A stretch of 64,000 bases of DNA from Mogibacterium sp. GTDB lineage: Bacteria > Bacillota > Clostridia > Peptostreptococcales > Anaerovoracaceae. The stretch is taken from NCBI GenBank assembly GCA_024403035.1, contig JAKSSP010000001.1, positions 62,001 through 126,000 on the forward strand, read 5' to 3'. Position numbers and translations under genes: made by a program. Below, piece after piece: positions 51,348 to 61,133 of this stretch (position 1 is its first letter; each line of letters starts with the position of its first letter). The notes beneath the pieces are model-generated. The model made no database searches and was not told where the DNA came from. It saw only the letters and a program-made list of their open reading frames with translations.

Positions 51348-51618
51348 CGATACCGCCTCCCTCCTCCGTGTCATCAAGATCGAAGTTCACGAATACCTTC
51401 TTAAGCAGAAAGACTACGCCTATTACGGCTATGACGAACATTCCCGGTGTGCTGACCAGCCACCATACAGGAAGACCGAAAAGTCTGGCGCCCGTGCCCG
51501 ACAGACCGTAGGCGAAGCACACATTCCATAAGAAGCAGATAAGGAACAGCAGCAAAGTGGCTCTCGCCTCTTTTCTGATCTGTTTTTCTTTCTGCTCCGG
51601 AGTCATCTGCATTTTCAT
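51340..51618 (-). CDS. yhdT: YhdT-family membrane protein (DUF997)
   Basis: A 92-residue protein with two membrane helices at about 21-40 and 50-72, a basic N terminus (QKEKQIRKEARATLLLF) and an acidic C-terminal tail. It contains the DUF997 signature FLICFLWNVCFAYGLSGTG and FGLPVWWLVSTPG. YhdT is encoded directly before PanF in many bacteria and is presumed to be a subunit or helper of the transporter; this has not been shown biochemically as far as I know. A 6S RNA gene lies just upstream. Confidence 0.87.
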   Translation of the reverse strand: MKMQMTPEQKEKQIRKEARATLLLFLICFLWNVCFAYGLSGTGARLFGLPVWWLVSTPGMFVIAVIGVVFLLKKVFVNFDLDDTEEGGGIDE

Positions 51619-51643
51619 TGTTACTCCTTTTGCATCAGTTAAT

Positions 51644-51826
51644 AAAAAACCCGGAATACCGTTAAGCCTTTAATTGACGCCCTATCGTTAATGGATAAGG
51701 TGGGTACTTCCTGAGCCTGGCTTCTGTAGTCCTCTCACAGGAGGCTTTACATAACGCGTCCGCATCGGAATCCCTTTAAGTATGTGTAGGTTCAATTAAG
51801 AAGACTTTTACGCATATTCCAGGAAT
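51644..51826 (-). ncRNA. ssrS: 6S RNA
   Basis: A rod-like RNA of about 183 bases. The 5' arm CCTGGAATA (51815-51823) pairs fully with the 3' arm TATTCCGGG (51650-51658), and further in TTAATTGA pairs with TCAATTAA. The central part includes ACCTACACATACTTAAAGGG and AGGAAGTACCCACC, which fit my memory of Firmicutes 6S RNAs. The 3' end is a U tract (TTTTTT). It would bind sigma-A RNA polymerase in stationary phase. Identification rests on structure and recalled motifs. Confidence 0.78.
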
Positions 51827-51830
51827 GGAT

Positions 51831-51858
51831 ACAGTATTTACAGGTTTCTGTTACTCAA
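51831..51858 (-). promoter_or_regulatory. Promoter of the 6S RNA gene
   Basis: The minus strand reads TTGAGT (51853-51858), 16 bp, then TACTGT (51831-51836). The -35 overlaps the stop codon of yebC. The start falls near 51825, matching the 5' end of the rod structure. Confidence 0.5.
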
Positions 51859-52570
51859 GATCGAGATCGCAGTTGAAGTATACTTTCTGAACATCGTCGT
51901 TATCCTCAAGCGATGTGATCAGCTTTGTCAGAGACTTGATGGCACTTTCGTCAGTGACGTTGGCTTCCATCGAAGGGATCTGCTCGATCTCTGCCTCGAA
52001 GATCTCATATCCGGCTTCCTTGATGGCCTGATGGACATCATTGAAGGCGGCAGGATCAGTAAGGATCTCGAAGTTGTCATCGTTTACGACCATGTCATCA
52101 GCGCCCGCGTCAAGAGCTACCATCATTACCTCGTCCTCATCGAGTCCTTCGGAATCAATGATAACTACGCCCTTGCGGCTGAACATATATGATACGCAGC
52201 CCGGAGTTCCGAGGTTACCGCCGTTCTTATCAAATACCGACCTGACGAACGAAGCGGTTCTGTTCTTGTTGTCTGTAAGAGCTTCAACGATTACAGCGAC
52301 TCCACTTGGGCCGTAACCCTCAAACTGCAGCTCTTCATATGATTCTCCGCCGAGTTCTCCGGTACCTTTTTTGATAGCGCGGTTGATGTTGTCGTTAGGC
52401 ATGCCTATGGCTTTTGCCTTGTCGATGGCTACTCTCAGCGAAGGATTGAAGTCAGGGTCACCGCCTGCTTTTGCTGCAACGATTATCTGTCTCGAATACT
52501 TGGTGAACATTGCAGAACGTTTTGAGTCCTGCGCCGATTTTCTGTTTGCAATAGTCCCGTGTCTGCCCAT
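51851..52570 (-). CDS. yebC: YebC/PmpR-family transcription or translation factor
   Basis: A 239-residue protein of the TACO1/YebC family. GRHGTIANRKSAQDSKRSAM, PNDNINRAIKKGTGE, YEGYGPSGVAV-type YGPSGVAVIVEALTDNKNRT, and the central GCVSYMFSRKGVVII are characteristic. Long described as a DNA-binding regulator, the family has more recently been linked to relieving ribosome stalls at proline stretches, a function related to the efp gene in this window. AGGAGG lies upstream inside the end of the activase gene, 6 bp apart, so the two are cotranscribed. Confidence 0.95.
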   Translation of the reverse strand: MGRHGTIANRKSAQDSKRSAMFTKYSRQIIVAAKAGGDPDFNPSLRVAIDKAKAIGMPNDNINRAIKKGTGELGGESYEELQFEGYGPSGVAVIVEALTDNKNRTASFVRSVFDKNGGNLGTPGCVSYMFSRKGVVIIDSEGLDEDEVMMVALDAGADDMVVNDDNFEILTDPAAFNDVHQAIKEAGYEIFEAEIEQIPSMEANVTDESAIKSLTKLITSLEDNDDVQKVYFNCDLDLE

Positions 52571-52576
52571 TGGCAG

Positions 52577-55500
52577 TCACCTCCTTGTTCTTATTTTTTT
52601 CTTTGCGGCCTGCAAAACCTGTCCTGCAGTCCTTTCGATTACGTTTTTATTATAGTACGATGCCTTCTCATCTTCAAGATTCTTGAAAGCAGTGGACATC
52701 ATGAGCTTTATTCTGTTGAGCTGATTTACGGTCGAAGCTCCCGGGTCAAAGTCGATGGCAACGATATTCGCTTTCTCATCGTACTGTCTGAGAGCCTTCA
52801 GCATGCCCTTGCCGGCTACATGATTTGGCAGGCAGGCAAACGGCTGCAGGCAAAGTATGTTTTTGACTCCGCTGTCTATGAGATCGACCATCTCTCCTGT
52901 AAGAAGCCATCCCTCTCCGCACTGGTTACCGATGGAAATGAACCGCTCGGCATTACTGGCGGTTTCTTCGATGCGCGGGTCAGGATCGAAGCGCTTGCTG
53001 TTTCTGCAGGCCTTTCTGGAATGCTTCTTGTAAGATTCGATGAAACTCAGGAGCATCTTGTTGACCGCCATGTCCTTCCAGGTTCCGGAAAGGTTGTTGT
53101 AGTTGTAGACCTTGTTTATAAAGCCGTACTCAAAGAAGTCGATGAACGACGGCACTACGGCCTCCCCGCCCTCTGCTTCGATAGTCTCGACAAGATTATT
53201 ATTGGCATTCGGATGGTATTTGACAAGGATCTCCCCTACGATACCTACTCTCGGTTTTACCATGTCCTCATGTATAGGAATGCTGTCGAAATCCTTTATG
53301 ATATCGTTCAGATTCTTTATGAAGGTCTTTTTGTTAAGGTCTCCGCAGTTCTTGACTATCTTGTCGAACCATGAATCCATAACCGACTGCGCTGAACCCT
53401 TTTCTATCTCGTAAGGCCTTATCCTGTAAAGGCATTTCATCATGAGGTCTCCGTAAAGAGCACCGTATACGAGAGAAAGAGCAAGTCTTGGTGTTATGGA
53501 GAAGCCCGGATTGCGTTCAAGCCCTACCATGTTGAACGAAATAACAGGTATCTGTTCCATGCCGAGATCCCTAAGCGCTTTTCTCAGCAGCGCTACGTAA
53601 TTGCTTGCGCGGCATCCTCCTCCCGTCTGCGACATGAAAACGCCCGTCTTTGTAAGATCGTATTCGCCCGATTTCAGAGCGTATATGATCTGTCCAAGCG
53701 TAACAATAGTCGGATAACACGCGTCGTTGTTTACGTATCTTAAGCCTTCCTCCTCGGATTCCTTTGTTACTGCAGGCAGCAGCACAGCGTTATACCCTGC
53801 TGCCTTTAAAACAGGTTCGAAGTACTGGAAATGGATCGGCGACATCTGAGGTACAAGAAGAGTGTATCCGTCGTTTCTCATCTCTCTGGTAAAGAGTTTG
53901 CGTTTGTACGGTTTATTTACATTTCTCGCATTTGTACCTAGTTTCTGACGTTCCTCAAGAGCAGCCTTGAGTGATCTTATCCTGATCCTTGCGGCTCCGA
54001 GGTTTGCGCCTTCATCGATCTTCAGAACTGTATAGAGCTTGTCATTCTGCTGGAGCAGCTCATCTACTTCATCAGTGGTTACCGCGTCGAGTCCGCATCC
54101 GAACGAATTGAGCTGTATCACTTCGATGTCATCATTCTGGCCGGCAAAAATAGCTGCCTTGTACAGTCTTGAGTGATATACCCACTGATCGAGTATGCGC
54201 ACAGGCCTTGCTGTTTTGACTTTCCAGCTTACTGAGTCCTCGGAGAGAACTACCATGTCCTGCTGTGTTATGAGTTCGTCTATTCCGTGGCTGATCTCAG
54301 GATCGATATGGTAAGGCCTGCCGGAAAGGATTATTCCTTTCTTTCCATGCTCTCTCATATATTCGATAGCATCTTCACCCGCCTTGGCGGCTCTCCTTCT
54401 GTACGCTTTCTGCGCGGATCTTCCCGCCGTAAGAGCATGCTCTATCTCCAGGATGTCTGTATCGATACCAAAGAGTGAGTATTCGCGTTCATCTTTTCCG
54501 AGCCTGTAGCTCTTAACTACGTTTTCAGCAGCTTCATTGTCCACGCTTCTGCTTCCGGAGAAGAACTTTGTCATCTCGCTGATGAATCTTTCATCGTTAT
54601 CATACGGTACGAACGGATGATAAAACTCCACGTAGTGATTATAGAAATAATCCGCCATGTTCTTGTCGATGACTTCAGGGTAAGTCGCTACTACCGGACA
54701 GTTAAAATGGTTAGGAGCTGATTTGTCTTCCACGGCTTCGTAATTGATCGATGGATAGAATATCCTCTTTACACCGTTTTCAACTAGCCACTTTATATGA
54801 CCGTGTACCACTTTTGCCGGGTAGCACGCGGTATCAGAGGAAATCGTATCCATTCCGCTCTGGTAGATGTCCTTGTTTGTAGCCGGACTCAGAATGACTC
54901 TGAATCCGAGCTTTGTAAAGAACGCGTGCCAGAACGGGTAGTTCTCGTACATATTGAGTACTCTTGGTATGCCTATGACTCCCCTCTTTGCGTTCTCTTC
55001 ATCAAGCACAGGCCTGTTGAAGAGCAGATCGTTCTTAATTTTATAAAGATTCGGGAGCTCTGATTTTTCGGATGAAGCTCCTGCTCCTCTTTCGCAGCGG
55101 TTTCCTGTGATGTACCTTCCGCCATCGGCGAATTTAGAGATAGTCAAAAGACAATTGTTTCCGCATCTTCCGCATCTCGCGTTCGATGTCGTGACGCTGA
55201 AGCTGTCGACTTTGTCAAGCGGAAGCACGCCGGAACGCTCGCCCTCTACATAGCTATCACAGGCGATTATAGCTGATCCGTAAGCTCCCATGAGTCCTGA
55301 GATATCCGGTCTGATGACTTCTTTCTCAAGTATGATTTCGATGCTTCTCAGAACTGCTTCGTTAAGAAAGGTACCTCCCTGAACTACCACGTTCGGACCT
55401 GTTTCCGAAGGGTTGCGGAGTTTGATTACTTTATACAGAGCATTCTTTATTACTGAATACGAAAGTCCTGCTGAAATGTCCGCTATCGACGATCCTTCCT

Positions 55501-56983
55501 TCTGAGCCTGTTTCACCTTTGAATTCATGAAAACAGTGCATCTTGTTCCGAGATCCACCGGTTTCTGCGACTTCAAAGCTTCATGCGCGAATTCAGGTAC
55601 GCTCATGCTTACAGACTTGGCGTAAGTCTCTATGAAAGAGCCGCATCCGGATGAGCAGGCTTCATTCAGCATTAAGCTGCTGATAGCCCCGTCACGGATC
55701 TGCATGCTCTTCATATCCTGGCCGCCTATATCAAGTATAAAGCTGACTTCAGGCAAAAACTGGCTCGCTGCTTTGTAATGAGCCATAGTCTCTATCTCGC
55801 CTGCGTCTATACCGTAAGCTGCCTGTACAAGGCCTTCACCGTACCCCGTTACTACGGAACGTCCGATGTATGCTCCCTCAGGAAGGGATGTATAGATCTC
55901 CTTAAGGACCTGCCTGACGACCTTAAGAGGATCTCCCTCATTATTGCTGTAATGCTCGTAAAGAAGTTCCTTGTCCTTATTAATAAGGGCAGCCTTTGTA
56001 GTCGTAGACCCGGCGTCGATGCCAAGGAATACTGCTCCCTCTGCTTTCGAGAGATCGCCTCTCGGAACAGTTGCTTTGGCATGGCGTTCTCTGAATTCAG
56101 CGAGTTCTTCCTCGCTCTCAAAGAGCGGCCTCAAATACTTGGTGTCAGATATGTCATCCGGCGCAGCGTTATCGAGTTTTGATATCAGAGAATCAAGACT
56201 TACAGGGCTCTTTTTTCCGGCAAGATAAGCAGCGCCGATAGCGACAAAGTACTTGGCATTGTCCGGGAAAACGACTTCATCATCTGAAAGGCCGAGAGTC
56301 TCAATAAACCTTTTCCTCAGTTCTGAAAGATATTCAAGAGGTCCTCCGAGGAATGCTACCTTGCCTCTTATTGGATGACCGCAGGCAAGACCTGAGATCA
56401 TCTGATTGACTACAGCCTGGAATATTGAAGCTGCGATGTCTTCCGTCTTTGCGCCGTCATTGATCAGAGGCTGTATGTCGGTCTTGGCAAAAACTCCGCA
56501 GCGCGAAGCTATCGGATAGATTATCGTATGTTCCTTTGCGGCTTCGTTGAGGCCGCCCGCGTCCGTGTTGAGAAGGACCGCCATCTGATCAATGAAAGCG
56601 CCTGTGCCTCCTGCGCAGGTCCCGTTCATCCTCTGTTCAACGGATGATCCGTAGAACGTTATCTTAGCGTCTTCGCCGCCAAGTTCTATGGCAACATCTG
56701 TCTCAGGTATAAGTTCCTCTACAGCCCTGCTGCAGGCTATTACTTCCTGCTCGAATCTGATGCCTAAAAGATCAGCAAGCGAAAGCCCGCCGGAACCTGT
56801 GATAACAGGTCTGACGGTAATATCTCCCAATTCTTCCCTCATCTGCTTCAGGAGTTCTCCGGCCTTTTCGAACACATTAGACATATGTCTCTCGTACTTC
56901 GAATAAATGACCTTATCCGACTCGTCAAGCAGAACGAGTTTTACTGTCGTTGATCCTACATCTATACCAAGTCTTGGCTGCAT
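52577..56983 (-). CDS. Giant BadF/BadG activase-DUF2229-HgdB-like fusion protein
   Basis: A 1468-residue protein joining parts related to 2-hydroxyacyl-CoA dehydratase activation. Two ASKHA ATPase (BadF/BadG/BcrA/BcrD) domains come first: GIDVGSTTVKLVLLD at the start with TCAGGTGAFIDQMAVLL, and LGIDAGSTTTKAALINKD near residue 318 with ACSSGCGSFIETYA, the Fe-S cysteines of activases. A DUF2229 region follows (IGIPRVLNMYENYPFWHAFF, about 668-). The last third resembles the dehydratase component (SQTGGGCRASNYVALLRKAL). No dehydratase partner or CoA-transferase gene is nearby. Proteins of this build are widespread in Clostridia, without a known reaction. Its ATG lies 20 bp after rnpB. Confidence 0.88.
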   Translation of the reverse strand: MQPRLGIDVGSTTVKLVLLDESDKVIYSKYERHMSNVFEKAGELLKQMREELGDITVRPVITGSGGLSLADLLGIRFEQEVIACSRAVEELIPETDVAIELGGEDAKITFYGSSVEQRMNGTCAGGTGAFIDQMAVLLNTDAGGLNEAAKEHTIIYPIASRCGVFAKTDIQPLINDGAKTEDIAASIFQAVVNQMISGLACGHPIRGKVAFLGGPLEYLSELRKRFIETLGLSDDEVVFPDNAKYFVAIGAAYLAGKKSPVSLDSLISKLDNAAPDDISDTKYLRPLFESEEELAEFRERHAKATVPRGDLSKAEGAVFLGIDAGSTTTKAALINKDKELLYEHYSNNEGDPLKVVRQVLKEIYTSLPEGAYIGRSVVTGYGEGLVQAAYGIDAGEIETMAHYKAASQFLPEVSFILDIGGQDMKSMQIRDGAISSLMLNEACSSGCGSFIETYAKSVSMSVPEFAHEALKSQKPVDLGTRCTVFMNSKVKQAQKEGSSIADISAGLSYSVIKNALYKVIKLRNPSETGPNVVVQGGTFLNEAVLRSIEIILEKEVIRPDISGLMGAYGSAIIACDSYVEGERSGVLPLDKVDSFSVTTSNARCGRCGNNCLLTISKFADGGRYITGNRCERGAGASSEKSELPNLYKIKNDLLFNRPVLDEENAKRGVIGIPRVLNMYENYPFWHAFFTKLGFRVILSPATNKDIYQSGMDTISSDTACYPAKVVHGHIKWLVENGVKRIFYPSINYEAVEDKSAPNHFNCPVVATYPEVIDKNMADYFYNHYVEFYHPFVPYDNDERFISEMTKFFSGSRSVDNEAAENVVKSYRLGKDEREYSLFGIDTDILEIEHALTAGRSAQKAYRRRAAKAGEDAIEYMREHGKKGIILSGRPYHIDPEISHGIDELITQQDMVVLSEDSVSWKVKTARPVRILDQWVYHSRLYKAAIFAGQNDDIEVIQLNSFGCGLDAVTTDEVDELLQQNDKLYTVLKIDEGANLGAARIRIRSLKAALEERQKLGTNARNVNKPYKRKLFTREMRNDGYTLLVPQMSPIHFQYFEPVLKAAGYNAVLLPAVTKESEEEGLRYVNNDACYPTIVTLGQIIYALKSGEYDLTKTGVFMSQTGGGCRASNYVALLRKALRDLGMEQIPVISFNMVGLERNPGFSITPRLALSLVYGALYGDLMMKCLYRIRPYEIEKGSAQSVMDSWFDKIVKNCGDLNKKTFIKNLNDIIKDFDSIPIHEDMVKPRVGIVGEILVKYHPNANNNLVETIEAEGGEAVVPSFIDFFEYGFINKVYNYNNLSGTWKDMAVNKMLLSFIESYKKHSRKACRNSKRFDPDPRIEETASNAERFISIGNQCGEGWLLTGEMVDLIDSGVKNILCLQPFACLPNHVAGKGMLKALRQYDEKANIVAIDFDPGASTVNQLNRIKLMMSTAFKNLEDEKASYYNKNVIERTAGQVLQAAKKKIRTRR

Positions 56984-57003
56984 GATTCTCCCTTAATAAA
57001 TCA

Positions 57004-57352
57004 GTGTTCCGGGCAGACCGTAAGCCGGGTTCTGTATCTGACGATCATCCATCTTGGACTGCAGTTGCCTGCAGCCTCATGCGACATACCTAGGGCGGAC
57101 ACGGGCCGCGCCACAAAATGCCCTTTTTGTCTTGCTCCGGATGGGGTTTACACGGCAGCTGTGTCTCCACAGCCCCGGTGAGCTCTTACCTCACCATTTC
57201 AACCTTGCCACGGCATTACCCGTTTCGGCGGAATGTTTCTGTTGCACTTTCCCTACAGTTACCTGCGGCGGACGTTATCCGTCATCCCTGCCCTGCGGAG
57301 CCCGGACTTTCCTCATGCATAAGCACGCGATCGCCTGGTCTGCCCAAAACAC
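57004..57352 (-). ncRNA. rnpB: RNase P RNA
   Basis: The catalytic RNA of RNase P, about 349 bases. The ends pair (GTGTTTTGGGCAGACC with GGTCTGCCCGGAACAC). The conserved 5' core GAGGAAAGTCCGGGCTCC, the central GGTAATGCCGTGG-type region and the 3' ACAGAACCCGGCTTACGG are all visible on the minus strand. It lies between trmK and the activase gene. No hairpin with a U tract follows the 3' end. Confidence 0.97.
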
Positions 57353-57358
57353 TGCTAT

Positions 57359-57386
57359 ATTATATTCCTGTACATTTAGAATTCAA
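57359..57386 (-). promoter_or_regulatory. Promoter of rnpB
   Basis: The minus strand carries TTGAAT (57381-57386), 16 bp, then TATAAT (57359-57364), with the start predicted at about 57352, the 5' end of the RNA. It lies in the last codons of trmK; the -10 covers the trmK stop. Confidence 0.75.
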
Positions 57387-58082
57387 GAGCAAAAGATACT
57401 CAAGATCACTGCCCAATTGTTCTAACAGCGCATCATGGTCCTTTCCGCTCTTTTTCAGATTATCAATCTCTTCTTTTATGCTGGAGATTTTCCATCCAAT
57501 ACGTTTTTTCGCAAGCTCCGGATCTGCCCCGGTAAGACTTTCCGGGTACTTCCACCGGATATCTGCCTCAGGATAAGGAGGCTCCCTTAAAGTCACATCC
57601 GCCCTGACAGCTGTTATGATCTCGCAGGCGAATTTTCCTTCTTCAGCGAGCTTTTCACTATCTACATCCCAGCCATGGGTATACAGATAGTACCTGAGAG
57701 AACCCGAATGTTTTCTCGGCTGAAGCACAAGTCTTTTGAAAGATCTGCTCTTGTCCGTATCCGCGTCAAGGATATGTGCGATAGTGTGTCCGCCGAGCCC
57801 GCCTATGATTATTTCATCGACCTCGCCTTTACCGACTGTCTCAAGTCCATCTCCGATACGGAAATCAGATGCGTCGACTCTATCTGCCATATGCGACAGC
57901 TCGAAGGTCTCCTTCGCCTTTGCAAGCGATCCCTCGCTGATATCCGACATGATGACACGCGGCGATCTGCCGCTTCTCATCAAAAGCATAGGGACGTATC
58001 CATGATCCGTCCCTATATCCGCGACACTGTCGCCTTGATTCACTGCATCCGCCAAAGCGTAGATCCTTTTACTGAGTCTCAT
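57360..58082 (-). CDS. trmK: tRNA (adenine22-N1)-methyltransferase
   Basis: Makes m1A22 in tRNAs, acting on the D-arm. It is 240 residues with an N-terminal Rossmann methyltransferase domain (RLSKRIYALADAVNQGD; VADIGTDHGYVPMLLM with motif I; IIIGGLGGHTIAHIL) and a C-terminal coiled-coil domain. LQPRKHSGSLRYYLYTHGWD is also typical. Its usual neighbour is rpoD, as here, with a one-base overlap. Its end holds the rnpB promoter. Confidence 0.94.
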   Translation of the reverse strand: MRLSKRIYALADAVNQGDSVADIGTDHGYVPMLLMRSGRSPRVIMSDISEGSLAKAKETFELSHMADRVDASDFRIGDGLETVGKGEVDEIIIGGLGGHTIAHILDADTDKSRSFKRLVLQPRKHSGSLRYYLYTHGWDVDSEKLAEEGKFACEIITAVRADVTLREPPYPEADIRWKYPESLTGADPELAKKRIGWKISSIKEEIDNLKKSGKDHDALLEQLGSDLEYLLLLNSKCTGI

Positions 58083-59338
58083 TACTCCAGATAATCACGC
58101 AGTTTCTTGCTGCGGCTAGGATGTCTGAGTTTTCTGAGCGCCTTTGCCTCGATCTGTCTGATACGCTCTCTTGTTACGTTGAACTCGCGTCCTACTTCCT
58201 CGAGTGTGCGAGGACGTCCGTCATCCAGTCCGAACCTGAGTATCAGAACCTTCTTTTCTCTCTCGCTCAGCGTATCGAGCACCTCGCGGAGCTGTTTCTG
58301 AAGCATCGAGTACGCGGCTGCGTCTACAGGTGAAGGGATATCCTCATCAGGAATGAAGTCGCCCAGATGGCTGTCTTCTTCCTCACCGATAGGTGTCTCA
58401 AGAGATACAGGATCCTGGCTTATCTTTTTGATCTCTCTTACCTTCTCGACTGTGATGCCCATTTCTCTGGCGATCTCTTCGCTTGTCGGCTCACGTCCGT
58501 ATTCCTGCAGGAGCTGTCTGGATATCCTGATCAGTTTGTTGATGGTCTCTACCATGTGGACCGGAATGCGGATCGTCCTTGCCTGGTCGGCAATAGACCT
58601 TGTGATGGCCTGTCTGATCCACCAGGTCGCATAAGTCGAGAATTTATATCCCTTTGTGTAGTCGAATTTCTCGACAGCCTTGATAAGTCCGAGGTTACCC
58701 TCCTGGATGAGGTCAAGGAACGAAAGACCTCTGTTGAGGTACCTGCGGGCAATGCTTACAACGAGCCTTAAGTTGGATTCGCAGAGTTTCTTCTTTGCTT
58801 CTTCATCACCCTGCTCGATCCTTATGGCGAGTTCGCGCTCTTCCTCAGCTGTAAGCAGAGGCACTTTACCTATCTCTTTGAAGTACATCCTGACCGGGTC
58901 GTCGGTCGGTATATTCTTGGCGGCATCAGTGACTTCGATCTCGCCTGAGGATTTGATCACTACGCCGCTCTTCTTTTCGTCTTCTTCGTCGTTCAGCAGA
59001 TCTTCATCATCGAGCTCCATCTCGAGGATCTCATCATCATCAACGTCCTCGTCTTCAAGCTCGTTAGAGGTCGGCTCTCTGGTCTCAATGATGCTGATAT
59101 TCTTGCTCTCTACCATATCGTAGATGTCCTCAAGAGCATCCTTGTCAAAATTGGAATCAGCTATCATCGAATTGATCTCACCGTAAGTGATCTCATTACC
59201 TGTAAGCTTGGCCGCCTCGATTATGAGATTAGCTGCTTCTTCTGTCTTAGAACGCTCGACAAGTTCTGTGTTTTCATCGTCATCATCGGCGAAGATATTG
59301 TCGTACTCATTGAGTTTGCTTTTGATGTTTTCAGGCAT
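58082..59338 (-). CDS. rpoD: Primary sigma factor RpoD (SigA)
   Basis: The housekeeping sigma factor, 418 residues. The N terminus holds a short region 1.1 and an acidic stretch at about residues 95-130 ([20 protein letters not shown]). Region 1.2 ([11 protein letters not shown]), region 2 ([38 protein letters not shown]), region 3 (HMVETINKL) and region 4.2 ([20 protein letters not shown]) are complete. It recognises the TTGACA/TATAAT promoters seen in this window. It overlaps dnaG by 8 bp, matching the macromolecular-synthesis operon of other bacteria. Confidence 0.97.
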   Translation of the reverse strand: MPENIKSKLNEYDNIFADDDDENTELVERSKTEEAANLIIEAAKLTGNEITYGEINSMIADSNFDKDALEDIYDMVESKNISIIETREPTSNELEDEDVDDDEILEMELDDEDLLNDEEDEKKSGVVIKSSGEIEVTDAAKNIPTDDPVRMYFKEIGKVPLLTAEEERELAIRIEQGDEEAKKKLCESNLRLVVSIARRYLNRGLSFLDLIQEGNLGLIKAVEKFDYTKGYKFSTYATWWIRQAITRSIADQARTIRIPVHMVETINKLIRISRQLLQEYGREPTSEEIAREMGITVEKVREIKKISQDPVSLETPIGEEEDSHLGDFIPDEDIPSPVDAAAYSMLQKQLREVLDTLSEREKKVLILRFGLDDGRPRTLEEVGREFNVTRERIRQIEAKALRKLRHPSRSKKLRDYLE

Positions 59339-61130
59339 TGCTTTCCTCCATTGTTTTATTGATGAGGTTTTCCAGTTCGATCAGGCGCTGCACGAGTCTT
59401 TCTATTTCATCGGTCCTTCCCATTTTTTCAGCGACCGCTAAGTTATTCGTGACCTCGGTCTTTTCATCCCGGTATTTTCCGGACAGATACCCTGCCTTCG
59501 TTTCCTTGTAGAAGACCTCATCATCGGGTCCTGTCTGTATTGATTCAAGCTGTTTTGAGAATTCGGCTTCCTCATCAGGATCAAGCGCTTCGAATATCTT
59601 CTCCTTGTTTATCCCGCGGCCCCCGCCAAGTCCGTCCGGACACAGGGACTCTTCTACGAGCACTATCTTATTCGCAAGCGCGCTACCAAAGACGATGCCG
59701 TCCTCTCTGAAGCGCTTTATGTAACTCGGATCATGCATCGCGAGTATCGCGAATGCCATCTCGAATCTGTCGTAATAACCTTTATCCTGCTTTTTTCTGA
59801 GCGAATCTCTGATCGCCCTCTCTGTTCCCGGACTTGCCGTTCCAGAATTGAGCGATCTATTATTATCGCCACTCGTCTGAACAGCCATCATAATGGCGCT
59901 TTCGGATATTCCGAATTCCTCTGAAAGCTTGCGTGCGTATATATCAAGCTCTACAGGCCCCAATTCTCTTAGGATAGGAACGACTCTTTCTATGTAATCG
60001 AGCACATCCATGTCATTGCTGAGATCGAATCCGCGCTTTGCAAGCCTCAGTTTGTAGTCTGTTGCAGGCATTGCGTTGTCCGCGAGCTTAATGAACGCGT
60101 CCCTTCCGTGAGCTCTTATGAAATCATCAGGATCTTTTCCGTCTGTAACGTGCATCACGCGCGGTTTTCCGCCGGCTGCGATTATCACATCTATTCCTCT
60201 TAGCGCAGCGTTAATTCCTGCGGAGTCGGAGTCATACGAAAGGACTATGTTCTTGGAATATCTGCATAAAAGTCTGGCCTGATTGATCGTCAGCGCTGTT
60301 CCCAGAGATGCGGCAACATTCTTTACGCCGTTCTGATACAGAGAGATCATGTCCATGTAGCCTTCGACTATGATGGCGCGGCCTTCTCTGTCAATTTCCT
60401 TCTTTGTAAGGTTTAATCCGAAGAGATTGTTTTTCTTCAGGAATATCTCGCTTTCAGGAGAATTCAGATACTTTGGCTTTATATCCGCAATCGCTCTTCC
60501 GCCAAAACCGATGACTTTGTCCTGAGTGTTGATTATAGGGAACATCACTCTGTCACGGAACTTGTCATACAGGCCGTTTTTACCGCTGTTGGCAAGCCCC
60601 AGCTTCAGCATGTCATCATCTGAAACGCCTTCGCTTCTGAGATGGTCCACAAGAGCCGTCCCACTTGCCGGAGCGTATCCGAGCCCGAATGCCGTGATTG
60701 TTTCCTTGCTGAGTCCGCGCTTTTTAAGATACGCCAGTCCTTTGTTGCCCCTGGTGCCGAGATTGTTGTAGAAAAATCTGGCGGCCTTGGCGTTTATGCC
60801 GTGATACTTGTCGTAATCGATCCTCGGACCGCTGCTCCTTCTCTCGGGAAGCTTAATGCCGTTTTCAGTCGCGAGCTTTTCTACAGCCTCCATAAAAGGC
60901 AGCTTGTAGTATTCCTGCACGAAACCTATGACATCTCCGGACTTTCCGCAGCCAAAGCAGTGATAGAACTGCTTGCCCTCATTCACGCTGAAAGACGGAG
61001 TCTTTTCATTGTGGAACGGACAAAGCCCCATATAATTTGAGCCCGACTTCTTGAGTGTGACCTCGCGTCCAATTATATCAACTATGTTGAGCTGAGCTTT
61101 CAACTCGTCAGTGAAGTTGCCATAAGCCAT
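59331..61130 (-). CDS. dnaG: DNA primase
   Basis: Makes RNA primers for replication. At 599 residues the N-terminal zinc-binding domain has [17 protein letters not shown] and [11 protein letters not shown]-type [15 protein letters not shown]. The Toprim catalytic region shows [18 protein letters not shown] and [16 protein letters not shown]. The C-terminal helicase-interaction domain is about 170 residues, more divergent. It is followed by rpoD and preceded by dgt, 3 bp apart. Confidence 0.96.
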   Translation of the reverse strand: MAYGNFTDELKAQLNIVDIIGREVTLKKSGSNYMGLCPFHNEKTPSFSVNEGKQFYHCFGCGKSGDVIGFVQEYYKLPFMEAVEKLATENGIKLPERRSSGPRIDYDKYHGINAKAARFFYNNLGTRGNKGLAYLKKRGLSKETITAFGLGYAPASGTALVDHLRSEGVSDDDMLKLGLANSGKNGLYDKFRDRVMFPIINTQDKVIGFGGRAIADIKPKYLNSPESEIFLKKNNLFGLNLTKKEIDREGRAIIVEGYMDMISLYQNGVKNVAASLGTALTINQARLLCRYSKNIVLSYDSDSAGINAALRGIDVIIAAGGKPRVMHVTDGKDPDDFIRAHGRDAFIKLADNAMPATDYKLRLAKRGFDLSNDMDVLDYIERVVPILRELGPVELDIYARKLSEEFGISESAIMMAVQTSGDNNRSLNSGTASPGTERAIRDSLRKKQDKGYYDRFEMAFAILAMHDPSYIKRFREDGIVFGSALANKIVLVEESLCPDGLGGGRGINKEKIFEALDPDEEAEFSKQLESIQTGPDDEVFYKETKAGYLSGKYRDEKTEVTNNLAVAEKMGRTDEIERLVQRLIELENLINKTMEESNA

Positions 61131-61133
61131 GGA

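Noticed and set aside
52559-53374. 271-codon plus-strand frame opposite the activase gene
   Set aside because: It is antisense to the well-supported dehydratase-like domain and shows no motif.
57054-57576. Open frames across the rnpB region
   Set aside because: The region is accounted for by the RNase P RNA with its conserved core; the frames have no coding support.
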